From assembly GCA_045589495.1 (NCBI GenBank), contig JAZNPF010000001.1, positions 1 to 35,990 of the forward strand: 35,990 bases of DNA. The letters are read 5' to 3'. A program made the position numbers and the translations under genes. Below the pieces are notes generated by a model. That model was not told the DNA's origin. It saw only the letters and a program-made list of their open reading frames with translations, and ran no database searches. Shown piece after piece: positions 22,827 through 31,772 of this stretch. Numbering within the stretch: the first letter of the stretch is position 1; each line of letters begins with the position of its first letter. The DNA comes from SIG455 sp045589495. Its GTDB lineage: Bacteria > Bacillota > Clostridia > UMGS1810.

Positions 22827-24555
22827 ATTCATCAACTCCTTTCTGCTGTGCTTCATATACATCGCGATAGATTTCATTGTGTTCAAGCAAATAAGTATGG
22901 GTACCAACATCTGAAATCTCACCGTTATCAAGTACGATGATTTTATCTGCTTCACGTATTGATGTGATTCTCTGTGCAATAATAATTGTTGTTATATCCT
23001 TCAGATTTTTAGAAAAAGCATTTCGGATTTTTGAATCAGTTGCAGTATCTACAGCACTTGTACTGTCGTCCAGAATAATGATTTTTGGATTTTTAATAAG
23101 TGCTCTTGCGATACAAAGACGTTGTTTCTGCCCTCCGGAAACATTTACACCGCCTTGCCCTAAAAGTGTGTCAAAACCATTTGGGAATGACATTATAAAA
23201 TCATATGCCTGTGCATCTTTACAAGCAGAAATTATTTCTTCATCTGTGGCGTTTTCATTACCCCATTTCAGGTTTTCTTTTATGGTGCCGGAAAACAACA
23301 AGTTTTTTTGTAAAACCATCGAAACCGCATTTCTTAAGGTGTTTAATTTGTATTCTCTAACATCTTTTCCGTCTACGTATACGCATCCGGAAGTTACATC
23401 ATATAAACGGGGAATAAGTTGCACAAGTGTAGTTTTAGATGAACCTGTACCACCAAGTATACCTACAGTTTCTCCTGATTTAATCGTTAAATTTATGTTT
23501 TTTAAAGTGTCGGTTTCTGAATTCTTATTGTATTTAAAGGATACATTTTTAAATTCTATATTACCACTGTTTATAGTTGTGCAATCAGAAACGTTTTTAT
23601 CAGAAATATCGCTTTCTTCCAATAATACTTCTGTTATTCTTTCGACGGAGGCTTTAGATGTTGTAAGCATAATGAATGCCATTGAAATCATCATAAGGGA
23701 AGTAAGTATTTGTGTAACATAAGAAACAAATCCAATAAGTTCTCCGGTCTGCATTTTGCCAACTACAACCATATTTCCGCCAAACCATAAAATTGCAATG
23801 ATGCAACTATACATAACAAGTTGCATAAGAGGATTCGATAGTATTGTTATTTTTTCGGCAGCGACGGAAGCATTTTTCAACCCTTCGTTTGCAGTTTTGA
23901 ATTTAATTTTTTCATATTTTGAACGAACAAATGCCTTTACAACCCGTATTGCTGTAAGATTTTCCTGAATTGTGGAATTTATTGCATCATATTTTTTCAT
24001 CATAATACTGAATTTAGGAAATGAAAAAACAGCAATCAAAATCATTCCTGTTGCCAATATGGGAATAGCGGTAATGAATACTGTAACAAGATTAGGATTT
24101 ATTGTGAAAGCCATATAAGTTGCACTGACAAGCATTACGGGCGAACGGACCATCATACGTATTATCATCATATAAGCATGTTGAGTGTTATTGACATCAG
24201 TAGTAATGCGAGTAATTAGCGATGCTGAAGAGAATTTATCAACATTGGCAAAAGAATAACTTTGTAATTTGTTAAAAATTCCTTTTCTTAGTTCGGCACC
24301 AAAACCCATTGCGGCAATCGAAGAACAAATTGCTGATAGCATACCGAACAACAATGAAACTAATGCCATCAGTATCATCATACCGCCAGTTTTCAAGATG
24401 AATGGGATATCCGAATTCGTAATACCTATATCAACAATTTCTGACATGAGTTTCGGTATTTGGATTTCAAGTAAAACTTCCAATGAAATAGTTAACGGCC
24501 CTAAAACAGCAAACAAGGAATGCTTTTTTGCATAAGGCAGAAGTTGTTTGAGCAT
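22810..24555 (-). CDS. Heterodimeric ABC exporter subunit with degenerate ATP-site residues
   Basis: The 581-residue partner has six membrane helices (about 15-300) and a nucleotide-binding domain with Walker A GGTGSSKT at 368-375 (Ser in place of the usual Gly before Lys), a canonical signature NVSGGQ ending at 476, Walker B IILDDSTSAVD in which Asp 497 replaces the catalytic Glu, and Gln 528 in place of the switch His (AQR). In heterodimeric exporters this combination, with the partner's altered signature, gives one degenerate and one hydrolytic ATP site. GGAAAGGTGG precedes the ATG. Transcribed from the promoter at 24606-24634. No regulator gene is adjacent. Confidence 0.93.
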   Translation of the reverse strand: MLKQLLPYAKKHSLFAVLGPLTISLEVLLEIQIPKLMSEIVDIGITNSDIPFILKTGGMMILMALVSLLFGMLSAICSSIAAMGFGAELRKGIFNKLQSYSFANVDKFSSASLITRITTDVNNTQHAYMMIIRMMVRSPVMLVSATYMAFTINPNLVTVFITAIPILATGMILIAVFSFPKFSIMMKKYDAINSTIQENLTAIRVVKAFVRSKYEKIKFKTANEGLKNASVAAEKITILSNPLMQLVMYSCIIAILWFGGNMVVVGKMQTGELIGFVSYVTQILTSLMMISMAFIMLTTSKASVERITEVLLEESDISDKNVSDCTTINSGNIEFKNVSFKYNKNSETDTLKNINLTIKSGETVGILGGTGSSKTTLVQLIPRLYDVTSGCVYVDGKDVREYKLNTLRNAVSMVLQKNLLFSGTIKENLKWGNENATDEEIISACKDAQAYDFIMSFPNGFDTLLGQGGVNVSGGQKQRLCIARALIKNPKIIILDDSTSAVDTATDSKIRNAFSKNLKDITTIIIAQRITSIREADKIIVLDNGEISDVGTHTYLLEHNEIYRDVYEAQQKGVDEYASNA

Positions 24556-24605
24556 TTAATGGATGCCACCTTTCCGATTCTTTCAAACAATTTATCGTTT
24601 TGAAT

Positions 24606-24634
24606 ATTTTAACATTTGCTAAATTTAGTGTCAA
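24606..24634 (-). promoter_or_regulatory. Promoter of the ABC exporter operon with an internal palindrome
   Basis: On the minus strand TTGACA (24634-24629) and TAAAAT (24611-24606) are 17 bases apart. The palindrome CTAAATTTAG occupies 24619-24628, inside the spacer, where a bound repressor would block RNA polymerase. Operator function is inference. Confidence 0.7.
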
Positions 24635-24720
24635 TAATTTTCATAAAATTTCATGTTTAAAAGTTATGTAATTGCATAAACTTTAATCGGGCAAATCTTT
24701 TTATAAAGGAGAGAGTATTG

Positions 24721-24930
24721 ATGTTGGATAATACAGCACTTATAATTGTCATCATCGGTGCATTAAACTGGTTGTGTATCGGTTTATTTGGGTTTGATGT
24801 GGTTGCAGCACTTTTTGGGGGGCAGGGCGCACTAATCTCAAGAATTGTATATACGCTGGTTGGAATTGCCGGTATATGGAGTATTACACTTTTATTTAAA
24901 GACAAAACTCCTGTAAGAAATAATCATTAA
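24721..24930 (+). CDS. DUF378 family small membrane protein
   Basis: The 69-residue protein has two membrane helices (about 5-26 and 41-60) and the family pattern IIGALNWLCIGLFGFDVVA and YTLVGIAGIW. DUF378 (Bacillus YuzA-like) proteins are common in Firmicutes; function is unknown. The site AAAGGAGAG lies upstream of ATG 24721; the TTG at 24718 directly before it is also in frame. It is a single-gene unit closed by a strong terminator. Confidence 0.9.
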   Translation: MLDNTALIIVIIGALNWLCIGLFGFDVVAALFGGQGALISRIVYTLVGIAGIWSITLLFKDKTPVRNNH

Positions 24931-24964
24931 TAAAAAAGGTGCGGTTTTCCGCACCTTTTTTATT
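24929..24964. terminator. Rho-independent terminator (bidirectional form)
   Basis: A perfect 16-bp stem (24929-24944 with 24949-24964) with loop TTTT and flanking A and T runs. Confidence 0.92.
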
Positions 24965-25005
24965 AAAAAGAGTATGGTTTATTCAGAACAGTTAAGTTGT
25001 TTTTC

Positions 25006-25034
25006 TTGACTTTTAATAACAAACATACTATAAT
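25006..25034 (+). promoter_or_regulatory. Near-consensus promoter of the hemolysin III family gene
   Basis: TTGACT (25006-25011) and TATAAT (25029-25034) are 17 bases apart, 27 bases before the start codon. No terminator separates this gene from thrC, so thrC may share the promoter. Confidence 0.8.
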
Positions 25035-25060
25035 TATAATAATGGATTGGAGGCAGCAAT

Positions 25061-25735
25061 ATGAATCGCACAAAATTAAAAGATAGAGTTCTTCCTTCTT
25101 ATACAAAAGGGGAAGAAATTATGAATATGGTTACGCACATAGTAGGCGGTGTTGTTGGAATTGTTGCGCTGGTATTGTGTGTTGTAAAAGCTGCACTTCA
25201 TGGTGATCCTTATGCAGTGGTAAGCAGCAGTATATTTGGTTTTACAATGATACTTCTTTATACTATGTCAAGTATTTATCACGGTTTAAAACCTGAACTG
25301 AATGCAAAACTTGTATTTCAAGTAATTGACCATTGTTCGATTTTTTTACTTATTGCAGGTACTTATACACCTATTTCATTGTGCGCTATCAGGTCAATAA
25401 GTACACCTTTAGGTTGGATTATTTTTGGTATAATATGGGCATTGACCGCTATTGGTATTGTTTTAAATGCAATTGATCTTGATGCTTTTTCAAAAATTTC
25501 TATGGCTGGTTATATTATAATGGGTTGGTGTGTTATTTTTACCATCAAGCAAGTGTATTTAGCAATTGGGAACGGTGGAATGGTATTTCTTGTTGCTGGT
25601 GGTATTGCGTATACAATAGGTGCTTTATTATATCATATTGGCAAAACAAAAAAATATATTCATAGTGTTTTTCACATATTTACTGTTATTGCCAGTTTGA
25701 TGCACTTTTTCTGTATATTCTTTTACGTTGTATAA
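25061..25735 (+). CDS. Hemolysin III family (PAQR/TrhA-like) membrane protein
   Basis: The 224-residue protein has seven hydrophobic helices and the PAQR family's conserved zinc-site residues: THIVGG in the first helix, SSIYHGL, then VIDHCSIFLLIAGTYTP, and HSVFHIFTVIASLMHF at the C terminus. Bacterial members were named after hemolysin III of Bacillus cereus; E. coli and Bacillus homologues are linked to membrane fluidity control. A haemolytic role should not be assumed. The site GGAGGC precedes ATG. Confidence 0.92.
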   Translation: MNRTKLKDRVLPSYTKGEEIMNMVTHIVGGVVGIVALVLCVVKAALHGDPYAVVSSSIFGFTMILLYTMSSIYHGLKPELNAKLVFQVIDHCSIFLLIAGTYTPISLCAIRSISTPLGWIIFGIIWALTAIGIVLNAIDLDAFSKISMAGYIIMGWCVIFTIKQVYLAIGNGGMVFLVAGGIAYTIGALLYHIGKTKKYIHSVFHIFTVIASLMHFFCIFFYVV

Positions 25736-25761
25736 ATAACAAATTTTCGGAGGTTTAAATT

Positions 25762-27261
25762 ATGAATTATCAAAGTACCAGAGGCGGAGTTTCTGATGTT
25801 ACCGCATCATTTGCTATCAAGAACGGAATTGCATCTGATGGTGGCTTATTTGTCCCAATGAATAATGTAGAACTTGATATTGATGAAATAAAAAGATTAT
25901 CGACATTATCTTATACAGATCTTGCTGCTGAAATTTTAGGGATGTTCTTAACTGATTATTCCAAAGAAGAACTTTTAGAATGCACTAACGGAGCGTATAC
26001 TAAAGAAAAATTTGAAACTGATTCAATTGCACCTGTATATAAACTTGATGACAGTACATATATTTTAGAACTCTGGCATGGTCCTACTTGTGCTTTTAAA
26101 GATGTGGCATTACAGATACTTCCTCATCTCCTTACAAGAGCAATCAAAAAAACTGGCGAGGATAAAGAAGTAGTTATCTTAGTGGCTACATCCGGTGATA
26201 CCGGTAAAGCCGCACTTGAGGGATTTAAAAATGTTCCCGGGACACGAATTCAAGTTTTTTATCCGGATAACGGTGTATCAGAAATACAAAAACTCCAGAT
26301 GACGACTCAAGAAGGAAATAATGTTGATGTTGTTGCTGTAAAGGGGAATTTTGATGATGCACAGACAGGGGTAAAGAAAATATTTACTGATAAAGATTTT
26401 GGTGACGAAATTGCAGATAAAGGATTTTCTTTCTCTTCCGCTAACTCGATTAACTGGGGTAGACTTGCACCTCAGATTGTTTATTATTTTGCTGCATACT
26501 GTGATTTGTTAAGAAATAATGAAATAAACGCTGGAGATAAAATAAATATTTGTGTTCCCACAGGAAACTTTGGTAATATTTTGGCTGCATATTATGCAAA
26601 ATGTATGGGGTTGCCTGTAGGAAAACTTATATGTGCTTCCAATATCAATAATGTTCTTACTGATTTCATAAATACTGGTATATATGACAGAAACCGTAAT
26701 TTTGAAACTACAGTTTCACCGTCTATGGATATACTTATTTCCAGCAATCTTGAAAGATTTCTTTTCCATGCAACTAACGGTGACTCTGCTTTGGTTACAG
26801 AGTATATGAATAAACTATCAACAGATGGACGTTATGAAGTTAGCGAAGAACTAAAGACTGTTATAAAAGACAATTTTTATGCGTGCTGTTGTGATGATGA
26901 GATAACAATAGACACAATCAAAAATACACACGAGAAATATGACTATATTGTTGATACTCATACTGCCGTTGCGGTATATGCATACAACAAATATGTCGAG
27001 GAAACCGGTGATGTTACTAAAACTGTTATTGCCTCTACTGCAAATCCGTTTAAATTCAACAGTAGTGTCTTGTCTGCTCTTGTTGGCAAAAAAGAACTTG
27101 AAGACAAAGATGAGTTCCAATTGTTGCAGATGCTTTCAGATGAAGGTAACATAAGAATTCCCAAATCATTAAAAGAACTCAAAAACAAATTTGTAAGATT
27201 TAATACCGTTTGTGAACGTGAGAATCTCAAAAACGAAACAAGCAGATTTTTAAATATTTAG
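25762..27261 (+). CDS. thrC: Threonine synthase
   Basis: The 499-residue PLP enzyme converts O-phosphohomoserine to threonine. It starts with the typical YQSTRGG; the PLP lysine is K113 in PTCAFKDVALQ; and the phosphate-binding loop ATSGDTGKAALEGF and the segment NSINWGRLAPQIVYY follow. The length fits the longer bacterial/yeast-type class. CGGAGG precedes the ATG. thrB and hom are not adjacent. ispD starts 19 bases downstream, so read-through into the isoprenoid genes is likely. Confidence 0.97.
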   Translation: MNYQSTRGGVSDVTASFAIKNGIASDGGLFVPMNNVELDIDEIKRLSTLSYTDLAAEILGMFLTDYSKEELLECTNGAYTKEKFETDSIAPVYKLDDSTYILELWHGPTCAFKDVALQILPHLLTRAIKKTGEDKEVVILVATSGDTGKAALEGFKNVPGTRIQVFYPDNGVSEIQKLQMTTQEGNNVDVVAVKGNFDDAQTGVKKIFTDKDFGDEIADKGFSFSSANSINWGRLAPQIVYYFAAYCDLLRNNEINAGDKINICVPTGNFGNILAAYYAKCMGLPVGKLICASNINNVLTDFINTGIYDRNRNFETTVSPSMDILISSNLERFLFHATNGDSALVTEYMNKLSTDGRYEVSEELKTVIKDNFYACCCDDEITIDTIKNTHEKYDYIVDTHTAVAVYAYNKYVEETGDVTKTVIASTANPFKFNSSVLSALVGKKELEDKDEFQLLQMLSDEGNIRIPKSLKELKNKFVRFNTVCERENLKNETSRFLNI

Positions 27262-27280
27262 ATTTTTTATCGGAGGGGCT

Positions 27281-27967
27281 ATGAGTAAAACTCGTGTTAA
27301 AACTACTGCGATAATAGTTGCCGGTGGAGTAGGCAACAGAATGAAATCTGATGTGCCAAAGCAATTTATTGATGTTCTTGGGAAACCTGTTATTGCATAC
27401 ACAATAAATTCTGTTTCAAAGTGTACAGATATTGACGATATAATCATTGTTACACTGGAAGAATATATTCTTTATTGTAAGGACATTGTTGATGAATTCA
27501 ATTTTACAAAAGTAACAAAAATAATTGCAGGAGGGAGCACCAGACAAGAATCTGTTGCTAGCGGCTTGAAGGAAATCAGCGATGATACTGATATTGTTGC
27601 AGTACACGATGGTGCCAGACCTATGATTGATACAGAAACAATATCGCAATGCATAACTGCTGCGTATGAATATGGTTGTTCTGCGGCAGGTGTTAAAATG
27701 AAGGATACTGTTAAAGTGGTAGATACAGACGGTTATATCGAGTATACTGCTGATAGGGAAAAACTGTGGCAGGTACAGACACCACAGGTTTTTAAAAAAG
27801 ACATATTGTGTTCTATTCATAAACAGGCTGAAATATGTGCTACTGATGATTGCTATCTGGCAGAAAAGGCAGGGTATAAAGTTAAAATGGTTGAGGGCAA
27901 GTATGAAAATATCAAAATCACAACACCTCAGGATATATATATCATGAAAGGCTTACTCGGTGACTGA
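27281..27967 (+). CDS. ispD: 2-C-methyl-D-erythritol 4-phosphate cytidylyltransferase
   Basis: The 228-residue protein transfers CMP from CTP to MEP in the isoprenoid pathway. The nucleotide-binding stretch IIVAGGVGNRM ends before K27 in VPKQF, and VHDGARPMI and QTPQVF are the other family landmarks. GGAGGGG lies before the ATG. ispF begins 1 base after the stop, the common bacterial arrangement; in some species the two are fused, which is not so here. Confidence 0.97.
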   Translation: MSKTRVKTTAIIVAGGVGNRMKSDVPKQFIDVLGKPVIAYTINSVSKCTDIDDIIIVTLEEYILYCKDIVDEFNFTKVTKIIAGGSTRQESVASGLKEISDDTDIVAVHDGARPMIDTETISQCITAAYEYGCSAAGVKMKDTVKVVDTDGYIEYTADREKLWQVQTPQVFKKDILCSIHKQAEICATDDCYLAEKAGYKVKMVEGKYENIKITTPQDIYIMKGLLGD

Positions 27968-27968
27968 T

Positions 27969-28436
27969 ATGAAAATTGGAATAGGATATGACGTTCACCG
28001 TCTTGTTAAAGGTCGTGACCTGATAATTGGTGGAGTGAAAATTGAATATGAGTATGGTCTTTTGGGTCATTCGGATGCAGATGTACTTTTACACGCTGTT
28101 ATGGATGCTGTTTTGGGGGCTGCTGCTCTTGGTGATATCGGTAAGCATTTCCCTGATTCAGATATAAAATATAAAGGGATATCAAGTGTCAAACTTTTAT
28201 CCTACGTTTCAGATTTGATAAAAAACAATGGATATACTGTTGGCAATATTGATTCGATTATTGTTGCACAAAAACCTAAAATGGCACCGTATATTGATGA
28301 AATGAGGCAGATAATTGCTGATACACTTGGTATTTCAGTTAAGTGTGTAAGTGTTAAAGCAACTACTACCGAAGAACTTGGGTTTGAAGGTAAAGGCGAA
28401 GGAATTTCTGCCAAAGCAATCTGTTTATTAAATTAA
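27969..28436 (+). CDS. ispF: 2-C-methyl-D-erythritol 2,4-cyclodiphosphate synthase
   Basis: The 155-residue enzyme cyclises CDP-ME 2-phosphate to MEcPP, releasing CMP. The metal ligands D8, H10 and H42 are all present (GYDVHRL and LLHAVMDAVLG), with GHSDADVL between. I start at ATG 27969, which gives the family's usual N terminus MKIGIGYDVH; GGTGA at the end of ispD serves as ribosome binding site. The C terminus ATTTEELGFEGKGEGISAKA matches the family. Confidence 0.97.
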   Translation: MKIGIGYDVHRLVKGRDLIIGGVKIEYEYGLLGHSDADVLLHAVMDAVLGAAALGDIGKHFPDSDIKYKGISSVKLLSYVSDLIKNNGYTVGNIDSIIVAQKPKMAPYIDEMRQIIADTLGISVKCVSVKATTTEELGFEGKGEGISAKAICLLN

Positions 28437-28463
28437 ATTTTTATAATGTTGGGGGACAAAATT

Positions 28464-30134
28464 ATGAAAACAGATATTGAAATTGCTCAGGAAGCGAAAA
28501 TGCTTCATATTGGACGTATTGCAGAAAAACTGGGTTTATGTGAAGATGATATTGAGTATTATGGCAAATACAAGGCTAAACTTTCTGCTGAAACATACGA
28601 TAAATTCAAAAACAATAAGGATGGAAAACTTGTTCTGGTAACTGCTATCAACCCAACTCCTGCTGGAGAAGGAAAGACTACTATTACTGTTGGACTCGGA
28701 CAAGCAATGAATAAAATCGGAAAAAAATGTTCAATTGCATTACGTGAACCTTCTCTTGGACCTGTTATGGGTGTTAAAGGCGGTGCTGCAGGAGGCGGCT
28801 ATTCACAGGTTGTTCCTATGGAAGATATAAATCTTCATTTTACAGGCGATATGCATGCTATAACCGCAGCCCATAATTTGCTTGCTGCTCTTTTGGACAA
28901 CCATATAAAGCAAGGAAATGCGCTTAATATTGATACAACAAAAATTGTTTTCAAACGTGTAATGGACATGAATGACCGTTCTTTAAGAAATATTGTTATC
29001 GGTCTTGGCGGGAAAATAAATGGTGTTCCTCGTGAAGATGGTTTTATGATTACAGTTGCATCTGAAGTTATGGCTGTATTGTGCCTTGCAACAGACTTGC
29101 AGGATTTGAAAAAACGTCTTGGAAAAATCATTGTTGCTTACAATATGAATGGTGAACCTGTGACTGCCTCTGATTTAAAAGCAGACGGAGCGATGACTCT
29201 TCTCATGAAAGATGCCATAAAACCGAATCTTGTACAGACGTTAGAAAACACGCCTTGTTTTATGCATGGTGGCCCTTTTGCTAATATTGCACATGGATGC
29301 AACAGTGTAATGGCTACAAAACTTGCTCTTAAACTTAGCGATTATGTTATTACAGAAGCAGGATTTGGAGCCGATTTAGGAGCAGAAAAATTCCTTGACA
29401 TCAAATGTGATGCTGCAGGATTTTCACCTGATGCAGTTGTTATTGTTGCCACAATACGCGCTCTTAAATATAATGGTGGAGTTGCAAAAGCAGATTTAAA
29501 AAATGAAGATGTTGATGCTCTTAAAAAAGGTATTGTTAATCTTGGTAAACATATTGAAAATATAAAGAAATTTGGTGTCCCTGTAATTGTTGCAATAAAT
29601 TCATTCTTTACTGATACCGAAGCAGAAACTGACTTTGTAAAAGAGTATTGTTCAACACTTGGCGTTGAAGTTGCTTTAGCAGAAGTATTTGGCAAAGGTG
29701 GTGCTGGTGGTGTTGAACTGGCAGAAAAACTTTGTAATCTTTTGGATAAAAACGAAAAAGATTTTACAAGAATGTACAGCAATGATATGTCTATTAAAGA
29801 GAAAATCAATGCTATTGTAACAAAAATATACGGCGGTAATGGTGTTTCATATACTACTGCTGCCGAAAAGAAAATAAAACAAATTGAGGATATGGGACTT
29901 GATAAAGTTCCGGTATGTATTGCAAAAACACAGTATTCACTTTCTGATAATCCATCATTGCTTGGAAGACCTGAGGATTTTACTGTTAGTGTTCGTGATG
30001 TTAATATATCTAACGGAGCAGGTTTTGTTGTTGCTCTGACAGGCGATATTATGACGATGCCAGGACTTCCTAAAGTTCCTGCGGCTAATAATATTGATAT
30101 TGATGAAAATGGAAAAATCGTTGGATTGTTCTGA
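28464..30134 (+). CDS. fhs: Formate-tetrahydrofolate ligase
   Basis: The 556-residue enzyme makes 10-formyl-THF from formate, THF and ATP. The P-loop-like ATP motif NPTPAGEGKTTITVGL starts at residue 63, and EPSLGPVMGVKGGAAGGGYSQ-type sequence follows, with the ending LTGDIMTMPGLPKVPAA. It is typical of clostridia, where it serves purine synthesis, or acetogenesis if the Wood-Ljungdahl genes exist (none are in view). GGGGGA precedes ATG 28464; the in-frame ATG 28446 would include that site in the gene. tsaE starts 14 bases after its stop. Confidence 0.97.
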   Translation: MKTDIEIAQEAKMLHIGRIAEKLGLCEDDIEYYGKYKAKLSAETYDKFKNNKDGKLVLVTAINPTPAGEGKTTITVGLGQAMNKIGKKCSIALREPSLGPVMGVKGGAAGGGYSQVVPMEDINLHFTGDMHAITAAHNLLAALLDNHIKQGNALNIDTTKIVFKRVMDMNDRSLRNIVIGLGGKINGVPREDGFMITVASEVMAVLCLATDLQDLKKRLGKIIVAYNMNGEPVTASDLKADGAMTLLMKDAIKPNLVQTLENTPCFMHGGPFANIAHGCNSVMATKLALKLSDYVITEAGFGADLGAEKFLDIKCDAAGFSPDAVVIVATIRALKYNGGVAKADLKNEDVDALKKGIVNLGKHIENIKKFGVPVIVAINSFFTDTEAETDFVKEYCSTLGVEVALAEVFGKGGAGGVELAEKLCNLLDKNEKDFTRMYSNDMSIKEKINAIVTKIYGGNGVSYTTAAEKKIKQIEDMGLDKVPVCIAKTQYSLSDNPSLLGRPEDFTVSVRDVNISNGAGFVVALTGDIMTMPGLPKVPAANNIDIDENGKIVGLF

Positions 30135-30148
30135 TTAGAGGTGTTTTA

Positions 30149-30580
30149 ATGGAATTCATCAGTAATTGTGTTGAAGACACTTATCAAATCGCTTTTGATT
30201 TTGCAAAAACATTAAAAACTGGTGATGTTCTTGCATTGAAAGGAGATTTAGGTACCGGAAAAACCGCATTTACATTTGGAATTGTAAGAGGGTTAGGAGT
30301 ATCGAATTGTGTGTCCAGTCCAACATTTACTATTGTTAATGAGTATTTGAACGGTCCGATTTCTGTTTATCATTTTGATTTATACAGATTGAATGATGAA
30401 GATGATTTATATGATATTGGCATTGACGAATATCTATTTGGTGATGGTATATGCATCTTTGAATGGCCGGAAATTGTAGAAAATCTTACAGAGAATTATT
30501 ATGATATACAAATACTGAAAGATTTATCTGTATCTGAAGATTACAGAAAGATTATTATTACGAAAAAAGGTAGTTTATAA
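30149..30580 (+). CDS. tsaE: tRNA threonylcarbamoyladenosine biosynthesis protein TsaE
   Basis: This 143-residue ATPase works with TsaB and TsaD in making the t6A37 modification of ANN-decoding tRNAs. The Walker A motif GDLGTGKT is at 32-39, followed by VSSPTFTIVNEY and the YHFDLYRL motif. GAGGTG precedes the ATG. Its stop overlaps the tsaB start by one base (TAATG). tsaD and rimI, often next in line, are not here. Confidence 0.96.
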   Translation: MEFISNCVEDTYQIAFDFAKTLKTGDVLALKGDLGTGKTAFTFGIVRGLGVSNCVSSPTFTIVNEYLNGPISVYHFDLYRLNDEDDLYDIGIDEYLFGDGICIFEWPEIVENLTENYYDIQILKDLSVSEDYRKIIITKKGSL

Positions 30581-31266
30581 TGAAAATTTTGGCTATTGAT
30601 ACTTCTTCTCCGGTTGCGTCTGCAGCACTTGTTGTGGATGGACAACTGACAGGTGAATATGTGATTTCAAATGGCAAAACACATTCACAGATTATTATAC
30701 CTCTCATTTCCGATATGCTGGAAAAATCAACTGTATCCATTAAAGATATTGACGTTTTTGCAACGTCGCTAGGGCCTGGTTCGTTTACCGGATTAAGAAT
30801 CGGAGTTGCTACTGCTAAATCATTTGCTCATTCCGGAAGTAAGAAAATTATTGGAATATCTGCTTTGGCAGGTTTGAATGCAAATATACCGTGTTGCCAT
30901 GATGCTGTTGTATGCCCGATTATGGATGCAAGACGTGGAAATGTATATAACGCTTTGTATAAAAATGATGTTTTGCTAAAAGAGGACAGACTTATAAGTC
31001 TTGATGCTGTTCTTGAAGAAATTAAGGCACATAAAACGATTTTTCTTGGTGACGGGGTTTTTAAACATAAAGAAACTATCATCAATACAATGGGTGATAA
31101 TGCTGTATTTGTACCGTCAAACCTCAATATTCAAAGAGCATCTTCTATAGCACTTTTAGCGTATAGTCGTGCGTTGAATGACGATTTTGATGATGTATAT
31201 TCCTTGGAGCCTATTTATGTGCGTCCTTCGCAGGCGGAGCGTGAATTATCAGGCGAAAAAGATTGA
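30580..31266 (+). CDS. tsaB: tRNA threonylcarbamoyladenosine biosynthesis protein TsaB
   Basis: The 228-residue protein is the non-catalytic ASKHA-fold partner of TsaD. It starts MKILAIDTSSPVASAAL, has the family motif SLGPGSFTGLRIGVATAKSF near 65-84, and ends in the variable C-terminal half (YVRPSQAERE). Translationally coupled to tsaE. Its stop codon lies inside the -35 box of the rpiB promoter. Confidence 0.95.
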   Translation: MKILAIDTSSPVASAALVVDGQLTGEYVISNGKTHSQIIIPLISDMLEKSTVSIKDIDVFATSLGPGSFTGLRIGVATAKSFAHSGSKKIIGISALAGLNANIPCCHDAVVCPIMDARRGNVYNALYKNDVLLKEDRLISLDAVLEEIKAHKTIFLGDGVFKHKETIINTMGDNAVFVPSNLNIQRASSIALLAYSRALNDDFDDVYSLEPIYVRPSQAERELSGEKD

Positions 31267-31291
31267 CATAATTTGTGATTTTTTATATACT
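31263..31291 (+). promoter_or_regulatory. Promoter of rpiB-upp
   Basis: TTGACA (31263-31268) and TATACT (31286-31291) are exactly 17 bases apart; the -35 box contains the tsaB stop codon TGA (31264-31266). The start codon of rpiB is 32 bases further on. Confidence 0.75.
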
Positions 31292-31322
31292 ATTGTTTGA
31301 GTTTAAGAAAGGTGTGCTTATC

Positions 31323-31760
31323 ATGATTGCTATAGGCTCAGATCACGGTGGATTTCAGTTGAAAAATGAACTGATTAAATATCTTGAATCGAAAGATATT
31401 GATATCAAGGATTTTGGATGTTACACAGAGGATTCTGTTGATTACCCTGACATTGCAGAGATTGTTTGCGATTCTGTTGTATCGGGTGAGTGTGAAAAAG
31501 GAATTCTTGTTTGTGGTACAGGTATTGGTATGTCAATAGCAGCCAATAAAATCAAAGGCATTCGTGCGGCATTACTTAATGATACATTCAGTGCACGTAT
31601 GACCGCTGCTCATAACAATTCTAATGTTATTGCGTTGGGTGGCAGAGTAGTAGGACCTGAACTTGCCAAAGATATTGTTGATGCTTACTTAAACAGTGAA
31701 TTTTTAGGTGGCAGACATCAGGCAAGAGTAGATAAAATCAAAAAACTTGAAGAAAAATAA
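31323..31760 (+). CDS. rpiB: Ribose-5-phosphate isomerase B
   Basis: The 145-residue enzyme interconverts ribose 5-phosphate and ribulose 5-phosphate (LacA/RpiB family). It begins MIAIGSDHGGFQLK, with the catalytic Cys 64 in CGTGIGMSIAANK and His 97 in AAHNN. The ATG at 31323 follows GAAAGGTG; an earlier in-frame start at 31275 would lie within the promoter transcript's start region and add a hydrophobic stretch unlike the family. Allose 6-phosphate isomerase activity is a known alternative in this family. upp follows 12 bases later. Confidence 0.95.
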   Translation: MIAIGSDHGGFQLKNELIKYLESKDIDIKDFGCYTEDSVDYPDIAEIVCDSVVSGECEKGILVCGTGIGMSIAANKIKGIRAALLNDTFSARMTAAHNNSNVIALGGRVVGPELAKDIVDAYLNSEFLGGRHQARVDKIKKLEEK

Positions 31761-31772
31761 GGGGTTGGTAAT

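Noticed and set aside
22827..22979. Longer N terminus for the downstream ABC subunit
   Set aside because: The extension lies wholly within the upstream gene, has no ribosome binding site and does not look like a membrane-domain start. AAAGGAG supports 22826.
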